The notes under the pieces: model-generated
Databases searched by the model: none
What the model saw: the letters and a program-made list of their open reading frames with translations, nothing else
Told to the model about the DNA's origin: nothing
Translations under genes and position numbers: made by a program
DNA from: Niveispirillum fermenti
GTDB taxonomy: Bacteria > Pseudomonadota > Alphaproteobacteria > Azospirillales > Azospirillaceae
Assembly (NCBI RefSeq): GCF_048066175.1
Contig: NZ_JBLTXA010000003.1
Coordinates: 248,001 to 312,000 of the forward strand
Reading direction: 5' to 3'
DNA: 64,000 bases
Shown: positions 23,633-32,215 of the stretch, piece by piece
How positions within the stretch are numbered: the first letter of the stretch is position 1
How the letters are laid out: every line of letters begins with the position of its first letter

Positions 23633-24256
23633 CTATCGCCGCCGGAAGCAGAGCGTCAGGTTGTTGGCGGGCATCTGGATGATGTCGGGCGCCCCGAACC
23701 CCTGACTGTCGGCCAGTTCCGCCACCGTTTCCAGGTCGCGCACGCCCCAGGCGGGGTTGCGGGCGCGCAGGTCGGCGTCAAAGGCAGCGTTGCTGTCGGC
23801 CGTGTGCCGTCCGTCACGGCGATAGGGTCCGTAGAGCAGCAGCGGCGCCCCCGGCGACAGTAGCCGGCCGGCGCCCGTGAACAGGCCGATGGCGGCCTGC
23901 CACGGTGCGATATGGATCATGTTCACGCACAATATCGCGTCCGGTGCCGCGCTGCCGGGCCATTCGTCGGACCACTTGTCGGGCTGGGTGGCATTGATGG
24001 CCAGCGGCGGGCGCAGGTTGGGCAATGCCGCCTCTGCCGCCCAGGCGCGGATGCTGGCGCGGGCCGCCCCGTCGGGATCGCTGGGCTGGATGATGAGGCC
24101 CGGCAGGTTCGCGGCCAGGAACAGGGCATGTTCCCCGCTGCCGCTGGCGATTTCCAGCAGCAGGCCGGTTTCGGGCAGGCGGGGACGCAGGGCCTCCAGC
24201 AGCGGCTGGCGGTTGCGCAGGGTGGCGGGCGCGTGGCGCTTGTCGTCGGTCATCAT
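23633..24256 (-). CDS. DUF938 family SAM-dependent methyltransferase-like protein
   Basis: 207 residues. The SAM-binding motif LLEIASGSGEHALFLAANLP is followed by IQPSDPDGAARASI, INATQPDKW, CVNMIHIAPW and LLYGPYRRDGRHTADSN, all typical of DUF938. The substrate is unknown. Starts at ATG 24256 (MMTDDKRHAP) and is divergent from fdxA. The gene ends upstream of the modA promoter region; its stop is 15 bases from the Mo-box. Confidence 0.9.
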   Translation of the reverse strand: MMTDDKRHAPATLRNRQPLLEALRPRLPETGLLLEIASGSGEHALFLAANLPGLIIQPSDPDGAARASIRAWAAEAALPNLRPPLAINATQPDKWSDEWPGSAAPDAILCVNMIHIAPWQAAIGLFTGAGRLLSPGAPLLLYGPYRRDGRHTADSNAAFDADLRARNPAWGVRDLETVAELADSQGFGAPDIIQMPANNLTLCFRRR

Positions 24257-24429
24257 GGGAACCAAGCTATGCCGGAAGCCGGCAGCCCGCCAAGCCCCTT
24301 GGCCTGCGCATGTCCGGGTCGCAGGGGATGGCACCATGGAAGCAGTTGCGCTGCCGGCCTTGATTGTCTACCTCTCCCCCTTGATCGATCTGCGGCGCGC
24401 GCCGGCCCGTTTTTGTGGAGTGTTTGGGG

Positions 24430-24762
24430 ATGCCCTACGTCGTCACCGAAGCCTGCATCAAGTGCAAGTACACCGATTGCGTCGAAGTCTGCCCGGTGGA
24501 CTGCTTCTATGAAGGTGAGAATACGCTGGTCATCGCCCCGGACGAGTGCATCGATTGCGGCGTCTGCGAACCGGAATGCCCGGCTGAAGCCATCCTGCCC
24601 GACACCGATCCGCGTGCCGAGCAGTGGCTGGAGATGAACCGCGAATACGCCGCGCAATGGCCCAATATCAATCGTAAGAAGCCGGCCCTGTCCGATGCCG
24701 ACGACTGGAAGGGCGTGCCGGACAAGTATGCCAAGTATTTCAGCGACAAGCCTGGCAAGTAA
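24430..24762 (+). CDS. fdxA: seven-iron ferredoxin FdxA
   Basis: 110 residues. N-terminal [3Fe-4S]/[4Fe-4S] region: CIKCKYTDCVEVCPVDCF and CIDCGVCEPECP, with the family spacing for a 7Fe ferredoxin. A basic/aromatic C-terminal tail ends KYFSDKPGK. Acts as a low-potential electron carrier in the cytoplasm. It is 339 bases upstream of carD; fdxA next to carD is frequent in alphaproteobacteria. Confidence 0.96.
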   Translation: MPYVVTEACIKCKYTDCVEVCPVDCFYEGENTLVIAPDECIDCGVCEPECPAEAILPDTDPRAEQWLEMNREYAAQWPNINRKKPALSDADDWKGVPDKYAKYFSDKPGK

Positions 24763-25101
24763 ACGGCCTCGCAAGGGGGCTGCGACTCGCCCCGCCGATG
24801 CACCGCTGGAACAGTGTTTCGCGTTCGCCCATGCGGCCGGTGCATGACCGACATAACGTGTCCCCCGCGGAACTTTCTGCGATTGGGGCCTTCTGGGTCT
24901 GTCATCTTGGCGTAACATCGACTATATTGATGTTCAAGCGAGGATCGGCACGGCGCCCTGAGAGTGGCGGCGGACATGTAAGCCATCCGCTATCGCCAGA
25001 GCATGTGTGACGATCCGTGTCCCGCCGCCCGTGCGGTCGGGGCTCCGAGTTTTTTGTTCCCGTGGCGCGCAGCCCGCGCGGAAAAAGAGAGCAAACCGAA
25101 C
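24763..25101 (+). other. 339-base gap between fdxA and carD
   Basis: No convincing gene. A short open frame (24798-25010) has no family resemblance and no Shine-Dalgarno. The AT-richer patch near 24900-24940 (GTAACATCGACTATATTGATG) probably holds the carD promoter, but no spacing-consistent -35/-10 pair can be fixed. No clear intrinsic terminator for fdxA was found. Confidence 0.5.
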
Positions 25102-25602
25102 ATGTCTGAGAGCCTAGATTTCACCACTGGTGATCACGTTGTCTATCCGGCCCACGGTGTGGGCCAGATCATCGGGATCGAGAACCACAGCATCGCTGAC
25201 ATCAATGTCACGCTCTATGCCATCCAGTTCGAAAAGGAACGGATGACGCTGAAGGTTCCGGTGGCGAAGGCCAAGGCTTCCGGCTTGCGCCGCCTGTCCA
25301 CCAAGGACCGGATCAAGGCCGCGATGGAGACCCTGCAGGGTCCCAGCAAGGTGAAGCGCATCATGTGGAGCCGCCGCGCCCAGGAATATGAGGCGAAGAT
25401 CAATTCCGGCGACCCCGTCTCCATCGCCGAGGTGGTGCGCGACCTTTATCGCGGTGAGGACCAGTCCGACCAGTCCTACAGCGAACGGCAGATTTATCAT
25501 GCCGCGCTGGAGCGCCTGGCCCGTGAACTGGCGGTTGTCGAGAAGATCGACGAGCGCAAGGCGACGGAGAAGCTGGAAGCCGTGTTGAGCAAGGCCGCCT
25601 GA
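25102..25602 (+). CDS. carD: CarD-family RNA polymerase-binding transcriptional regulator
   Basis: 166 residues. The N-terminal RID (Tudor-like) domain begins DFTTGDHVVYPAHGVGQIIGIE and binds the RNA polymerase beta subunit. The C-terminal helical domain (about 70-160) contains MWSRRAQEYEAKINSGD, which contacts promoter DNA upstream of the -10 element in homologues. CarD stabilises open complexes, especially at rRNA promoters. The ATG at 25102 is the family start; AGAG lies upstream. It ends at a strong terminator. Confidence 0.95.
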   Translation: MSESLDFTTGDHVVYPAHGVGQIIGIENHSIADINVTLYAIQFEKERMTLKVPVAKAKASGLRRLSTKDRIKAAMETLQGPSKVKRIMWSRRAQEYEAKINSGDPVSIAEVVRDLYRGEDQSDQSYSERQIYHAALERLARELAVVEKIDERKATEKLEAVLSKAA

Positions 25603-25684
25603 TCCCTTCTGTCACGGCCCGTTCCAATGGTGCCGGACACAAGATGAAGCATCCCGTTCTTACCCGGATGGGCTATTTAGTATG

Positions 25685-25719
25685 AAAGAGGCGTCCTAGA
25701 ACGGGACGCCTCTTTTTTT
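25685..25719 (+). terminator. intrinsic terminator of carD
   Basis: 12-bp perfect stem AAAGAGGCGTCC / GGACGCCTCTTT with a 7-base loop, followed by more T (a run of seven T in all). It lies 83 bases after the carD stop and should separate carD from the downstream phosphoesterase-like gene. Confidence 0.92.
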
Positions 25720-25771
25720 GCACCGCCGCAGGCTCTACACTGCGAACCTCGTTGCCAGCCGCCGGAATCAG

Positions 25772-26590
25772 ATGTCGGACGATCGCAAATATGCCTTGCT
25801 GGGTCGGCCCCGCCATGTGTGGGCCGTGGGGTCTGTGCATGGGGAGGCGGCGCGGCTGGCCGCGCTGCATGATGATATCGGCCGCCGGTTCCAGCCGGGC
25901 GACCGGCTGGTCTATCTGGGCAACATGATCGGCCGCGGTGCTGCCGTGCGGGACACGATCGAGGAGTTGTTGTCCTTCCGCCGGCACGTCCTGGCCATGC
26001 GGGGGGTGGTGGTGACTGACATCACCTATCTGCGTGGCGGACAGGAGGAAATGTGGCACAAGCTGTTGCAGCTCCAGTTCGCGCCCGACCCGGCTGCCGT
26101 GCTGCAATGGATGGTGGGGCAGGGGCTGGATGCCACATTGGCGGCCTATGGCGGCACGGCGGCCTATGGCCTGGCGGCGGCCCGGGATGGCGCGGTATCG
26201 CTCTCGCGCTGGACGGGGGAGTTGCGGGCCGCCCTGCGCGCCTCGCCCGGCCACGACAATCTTTTGAGCGCGCTGCGCCGCTGTGCCTACACCAGCGCGG
26301 CGGACGGGGCGCCGACCGACCTGCTGTTCGTCAGCGCCGGGCTGGACCCGGCCAAGCCGCTGCATATGCAGGCCGATACCTTCTGGTGGGGCGGGGGCAG
26401 TTTCGCCCGCATCGATGCCCCCTATAACGGCTTCCGCCGGGTGGTCCGCGGCTATGACCCCACGCATGCGCCGGGTCCGACCGTGACGGATTTCACGGCC
26501 AGCCTGGATGGCGGTGCCGGTTTCGGTGGCCGGCTGATCTGCGCCTGTTTCGCCCCCGACGGGCGGATGCTTGAACTGGTCGAAGCCTGA
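25772..26590 (+). CDS. degenerate PPP-family metallophosphoesterase (probable pseudoenzyme)
   Basis: 272 residues aligned end to end with bacterial Ser/Thr protein phosphatases, but with the metal site rewritten. GDxHG is GSVHG (residues 20-24, Asp to Ser); GDxVDRG is GNMIGRG (50-56, Asp to Asn and Asp to Gly); GNHE is GGQE (89-92, Asn to Gly, His to Gln); VHAG is VSAG; VVHGHTP is VVRGYDP. The framework (LVYLG, YLRGGQEEM, GLDATLAAYG, LDGGAGFGGRL) is intact and there are no stops or frameshifts. Catalysis is therefore unlikely; ligand binding or a regulatory role is inferred. Repeats begin at the stop codon. Confidence 0.82.
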   Translation: MSDDRKYALLGRPRHVWAVGSVHGEAARLAALHDDIGRRFQPGDRLVYLGNMIGRGAAVRDTIEELLSFRRHVLAMRGVVVTDITYLRGGQEEMWHKLLQLQFAPDPAAVLQWMVGQGLDATLAAYGGTAAYGLAAARDGAVSLSRWTGELRAALRASPGHDNLLSALRRCAYTSAADGAPTDLLFVSAGLDPAKPLHMQADTFWWGGGSFARIDAPYNGFRRVVRGYDPTHAPGPTVTDFTASLDGGAGFGGRLICACFAPDGRMLELVEA

Positions 26591-26690
26591 TTGGTATTAA
26601 GGGGCATTGAGAAAGCTCTTTGGTATGCCTGAGTGACGGGAGAATCCCGGAACCGGGGATACCTGAGCCCGTGCGGCGGTTAATACCAAC
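26591..26690. repeat. 100-bp segment bounded by 10-bp inverted repeats
   Basis: Starts immediately after the phosphoesterase stop codon with TTGGTATTAA (26591-26600) and ends with the inverse TTAATACCAA (26681-26690), which is also the end of repeat copy C. The interior has a small hairpin CGGGAGAATCCCG. It may be a fragment of, or partner to, the neighbouring element. Confidence 0.6.
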
Positions 26691-26839
26691 TTGCGGTGAG
26701 TGGAACTCATCGCAAGTTGGTCCGGCGGCGACTGCCGCCGCGCCGCTCGTGCGGCGCAGCCAAGCCAACGAATGTTGGCGCCGGCAATTGAGGGCGGTGA
26801 CCAGAACCTATAGGTTCTGGTCACCGCAAAATAGTATAA
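26681..26839 (-). repeat. composite palindromic dispersed repeat, copy C (inverted)
   Basis: Read on the minus strand it matches copy A along its length: TTATACTATTTT end, hairpin 1 (26794-26808 with 26813-26827, perfect 15 bp, loop TATA), the GCCAACATTCGTTGGC palindrome, a GCGCCGC / GCGGCGC hairpin, then the long terminal hairpin (26686-26701 with 26705-26720, 16 bp with one G-T pair). Both ends read inward as TTA(A)TAC-N-TTGCGGTGA, giving imperfect terminal inverted repeats. It lies 204 bases upstream of rpoH. Confidence 0.85.
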
Positions 26840-27042
26840 GCATTTCACCGAACTATTCGGCACATGAATATATGGCAGGTTGGGCGCGGGAGGCCGCCCC
26901 GCGCAGGCTCAACCCTCCTGCCTTCACCCGCATGATGAAAAAATAACGACGGGCGGTGATCCGCCCGTCAGGCCGCTGCGTACCAAGCTTCGAGAACCGG
27001 CCCGTGACGGGCCGGCCCGCGACAGCGACGGAGCAGGCGGCG

Positions 27043-27930
27043 ATGGCGCATATTGATGATCCCGAGACCCAGCGGGCCAACCTGGCCTTCATCCGTAGCG
27101 CCATGCGCGCGCCGCTTCTGGCGCGCGACCATGAAATGGAACTGGCTCGCCGCTGGCGCGAGAATGGGGATCAGAAGGCGCTGCATGAACTGGTACGCAG
27201 CTATACCCGCCTGGTCGTCTCCATGGCTGCCCGCTTCCGCCATTACGGCATTCCCTCCGGGGATCTGGTGCAGGAGGGGAATGTCGGTCTGATGCAGGCC
27301 GCCAGCCGGTTCGAGCCGGAGCGCGACGTGCGCTTTTCAACCTATGCGGCCTGGTGGATCCGATCGGCCATCCAGGATCACATCCTGCGCAACTGGTCCA
27401 TCGTGCGCACGGGCACGACGGCGGCGCAGAAGACGCTGTTCTTCAACCTGCGCCGGCTGCGCGCGAAGATCGCCGACAATCCGTCCGGTGAGCGCCTGTC
27501 CGACATGGCCCGACAGGAGATTGCCCGGGAGCTGGATGTCGAGGTGGCCGAAGTGGAAAGCATGGAGGCACGGCTATCGGGCAGCGACCAGTCGCTGAAC
27601 GCCGTCATGGCCGCCGACGGCGATGCGCAATGGCAGGATTTCCTGGCGGACACCCGGCCCGATCCTGAAGAGGTGGCCATCGGCACGCGCGATGGCCGCA
27701 TGCGGTCACGCTGGCTGGCCGCCGCGCTGGGGGAATTGTCGCCGCGGGAACGCCGCATCATCGCCGAGCGCCGCCTGCGCGACCAGGGGGCCACGCTGGA
27801 GGAACTGGGCAAGGCGCTGGGCGTTTCCAAGGAGCGGGTACGCCAGCTGGAGAGCCGTGCCCTCAATAAGCTGCGCGCCAGCATGATGAAGCGTGTGGCC
27901 GATGGCAGGGATCTGTTGATGGAGGCGTGA
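27043..27930 (+). CDS. rpoH: RNA polymerase sigma-32 (RpoH-type) factor
   Basis: 295 residues. Heat-shock sigma factor of the sigma-70 family. Region 2 carries GDLVQEGNVGLMQAASRFEP and FSTYAAWWIRSAIQDHIL; an RpoH-box-like QKTLFFNLRRLRAKI follows, the segment important for core binding in RpoH. Region 4 ends with the helix-turn-helix TLEELGKALGVSKERVRQLE. Start ATG 27043 (MAHIDDPETQ). Many alphaproteobacteria have two or more rpoH genes; which one this is cannot be said. It is flanked by inverted copies C and D of the palindromic repeat, copy D touching its stop codon. Confidence 0.92.
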   Translation: MAHIDDPETQRANLAFIRSAMRAPLLARDHEMELARRWRENGDQKALHELVRSYTRLVVSMAARFRHYGIPSGDLVQEGNVGLMQAASRFEPERDVRFSTYAAWWIRSAIQDHILRNWSIVRTGTTAAQKTLFFNLRRLRAKIADNPSGERLSDMARQEIARELDVEVAEVESMEARLSGSDQSLNAVMAADGDAQWQDFLADTRPDPEEVAIGTRDGRMRSRWLAAALGELSPRERRIIAERRLRDQGATLEELGKALGVSKERVRQLESRALNKLRASMMKRVADGRDLLMEA

Positions 27931-28040
27931 TACAATTTGCGGTGATCAGAGCCAATTGGTTCTGATCACCGCCTTCAATTGCCGGCGCCAACATTCGTTG
28001 GCTTGGATACGCCGCACGAGCGGCGCGGCGGCGACCGCCC
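27928..28040 (+). repeat. composite palindromic dispersed repeat, copy D (shortened)
   Basis: Begins at the rpoH stop codon (TGATACAATTTGCGG). Hairpin 1 is GCGGTGATCAGAGCC (27939-27953), loop AATT, GGTTCTGATCACCGC (27958-27972). The spacer CAATTGCCGGCGCCAAC, the palindrome GCCAACATTCGTTGGC and the CGCCGC-ACGA-GCGGCG hairpin follow as in copies A and C. The terminal long hairpin is missing. It is in opposite orientation to copy C. Confidence 0.82.
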
Positions 28041-28080
28041 TGCATCGTATCCCGTGGGGCTGACCATCCCCGACAAGACA

Positions 28081-28113
28081 AAAGCCCCCGCCGGCATCAC
28101 CGGCGGGGGGTTT
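28081..28113 (-). terminator. intrinsic terminator of typA
   Basis: Stem AAAGCCCCCGCCGG / CCGGCGGGGGGTTT (one mismatch), loop CATCA. On the minus strand it is followed by CTTTTGTCTTG. It lies 32 bases past the typA stop. Confidence 0.75.
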
Positions 28114-28144
28114 CGTGTCATGGTCCCGGACGAGGGGCCGGGGA

Positions 28145-29968
<1,824 letters not shown>

Positions 29969-30293
29969 GAGGGTACGGTCCTGCGTGCCTGGTGCTGGTC
30001 GCGCGCCGCCCAATGACTATGTCCGCCGGATCGGGGTTCGCGCATGAAAAACGCCCGGCCACCTTTGTCGTCCCGCCCGGGATCGGGCGGCGGAACAGGG
30101 GTGGCCGGGCTGATGTCGCGGCGCAATATAACGATGACGGCACCGTCCGGCTAGGGCCGGGAACGGGGGGCTGCCTTGCGTTTCAGACCTTCGGCCGGGG
30201 GCTGCCGGGGGGCCTACTCCGAAAGTGGACGAGCTTACCCCTGGAAAGCCCGCGCCCACCCGTGCCACCATGGCAAGGCAACCGGGGGAGGAT
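29969..30293. other. 325-base divergent gap between typA and tamA
   Basis: High-GC, no convincing gene on either strand. It must hold both promoters, but no clear -35/-10 pair was found. The CGGCGGAACAGGGG region and the surrounding hairpin-prone GC stretch carry no T tract. Confidence 0.4.
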
Positions 30294-32111
30294 ATGGCAA
30301 CGCCCATGGCACGGAAATGGATGCTGGTGCTGGCGACGGCGGCGCTGCCTGTGGCGACCGTCGCGCAGGCACAGCAGACCCCCTATAAGGTGGTGATCGA
30401 AGGGATCGACGACCAGCCGGCCCTGTCGGACCTCATGCGGAACGTCTCCAGCCTTGTGGAGCTGCAGGACGAGCCGCCCCCTTCCCCCATCGGGCTGGGA
30501 CGCCGGGCCGACGCGGATCTGGACCGGTTCAAGGCGGCGCTGCGGTCCGAAGGCTTCTACGACGCGCTGGTCGTGGCAGAGATCGACACCGACGTTTCCC
30601 CTGCCACCGTCGTGATCAAGGTGGAGGAGGGCAGCCCCTATCGCGTGACGCGGGTCTCCCTGGTGTCGGCGGACGGTGCGTCCCTGCCGGAAGGGGCGCC
30701 GCTGGCCGACGGGCTGGGGTTGCCCGTCGGGGCCGTGGCGCGGGCGCCGGCGGTCATCGATGCTGAAAGCCGCATCCTGCCGCGCTTCGCCGAACGCGGC
30801 TATGCCTATGCCCGGCTGCTGGATCGCAAGCTGGTGGTCGATCATGCCACTCGTGGCATGGATGTGACCTATGTTGTCGATCCGGGACCGAAGGTCACCT
30901 TCGGTCCCATCACGATCAACGGGTTGGAGGAAGTGTCGGAGAGGGCGGCCCGCCGGCGCCTGCCCTGGCGCGTGGGCGACGATTACCATCCGGCCACGAT
31001 GGAGGAGGGCCGGCAGGCCCTGGCCGACCTGGGGGTCTTCTCCTCCGTCCGGCTGCGGCTGGCGGACGAGCCGACGCCCGACCAGCAGGCGCCCGTGATG
31101 GTCGACCTGGCCGAACGGGCCATGAATTTCGTGGGATTCGGCGCCGATTACGGAACCGAGGATGGATTTGGTGCCAACGCCTATTGGGGTGATCGCAATT
31201 TCCTGGGCAATGCCGAACGGTTCCGTGTCGATGCGCGGTTGGCCGGTATCTCCCGCCGGGGGGAGACGAGTGCCAGCGATTTCGACTACCGCCTGGGCAC
31301 CTCCTTCATGCAGCCAGACTTCCTGTCCAGAGGCCAGTCCCTTAACCTCTCGGCGGAAGCATTGTCGGAACGGCCCGATGCCTACCGGCGCAAGGCGCTT
31401 GTCCTGACGGCAGCCGTGGAACGACGGCTGTCAAAGGGGCTGACGGCCAGCCTGGGCGTGACGGCAGAACAATCCCGCGTGGCGGAAAACACGCAGAAGA
31501 CCTCCAACACCCTCGTCGGTATTCCGCTGGCGCTGAACTGGGACCGGTCGAACGATCTTTTGAATCCGACCAAGGGATTCCGTCTGTCCGGCGCGGTCAC
31601 GCCCTATCTGGCAGCACTGGGTGACAGCAACAGCTTCGCCATCGCGCGGGTGGGGGGCAGCACCTATTTCGATTTCAGCGACAATGGCGATTACGTCGCC
31701 GCGCTGCGCGGCGTCTATGGTGCCGTGATCGGCGGCGGCCTGCTGGATGTGCCGGCCGACAAGCGTTTCTATGCCGGCGGCGGCGGGTCCATCCGTGGCT
31801 ATGGCTATCAGGAGGTGGGGCCGCGCGATGCGCTGGGCGACCCGCTGGGGGGCGTATCGCTGCTGGAGATGTCGGCCGAGATGCGCATCAAGGTGACGGA
31901 GAATATCGGGGTCGTGCCCTTCGTGGATGCCGGCAACGTCTACACGACCGAATATCCCAAGCTGGGTCAGGGGCTTCGTTATGCCGCGGGTGTGGGCGGA
32001 CGCTACTACACGCCCATCGGCCCCATCCGTGTGGACGTGGCCGTGCCGCTGAACCGGCGGACAGGCGACAAGACCTTCCAGTTCTATATCTCCATCGGAC
32101 AGGCATTCTAG
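30294..32111 (+). CDS. tamA: outer-membrane translocation/assembly module subunit TamA
   Basis: 605 residues. A signal peptide ends near VAQAQQTP. POTRA domains (about 30-245) precede a C-terminal Omp85 barrel; the conserved barrel motif is in FYAGGGGSIRGYGYQ (a VRGY-like loop) and the protein ends with a beta-strand, FQFYISIGQAF, with the terminal aromatic residue expected for BAM-inserted barrels. Works with TamB in outer-membrane protein or lipid traffic. Start is uncertain: ATG 30294 lies 2 bases after GGGGGAGG, and ATG 30306 lies 14 bases after it. tamB follows after 104 bases. Confidence 0.92.
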   Translation: MATPMARKWMLVLATAALPVATVAQAQQTPYKVVIEGIDDQPALSDLMRNVSSLVELQDEPPPSPIGLGRRADADLDRFKAALRSEGFYDALVVAEIDTDVSPATVVIKVEEGSPYRVTRVSLVSADGASLPEGAPLADGLGLPVGAVARAPAVIDAESRILPRFAERGYAYARLLDRKLVVDHATRGMDVTYVVDPGPKVTFGPITINGLEEVSERAARRRLPWRVGDDYHPATMEEGRQALADLGVFSSVRLRLADEPTPDQQAPVMVDLAERAMNFVGFGADYGTEDGFGANAYWGDRNFLGNAERFRVDARLAGISRRGETSASDFDYRLGTSFMQPDFLSRGQSLNLSAEALSERPDAYRRKALVLTAAVERRLSKGLTASLGVTAEQSRVAENTQKTSNTLVGIPLALNWDRSNDLLNPTKGFRLSGAVTPYLAALGDSNSFAIARVGGSTYFDFSDNGDYVAALRGVYGAVIGGGLLDVPADKRFYAGGGGSIRGYGYQEVGPRDALGDPLGGVSLLEMSAEMRIKVTENIGVVPFVDAGNVYTTEYPKLGQGLRYAAGVGGRYYTPIGPIRVDVAVPLNRRTGDKTFQFYISIGQAF

Positions 32112-32215
32112 GGGGTGGGGGGAATGGACGCCATCCGGGCTGATGCCCTTCCGGCCGCGGCGGATCATCCGCCGGCCCGCCTGTCGAAGCTGCCGGAAAA
32201 GTACGGGGAGGCCCC

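Noticed and set aside
24798..25010. Small gene between fdxA and carD
   Set aside because: No Shine-Dalgarno, no family resemblance, and it covers the likely carD promoter.
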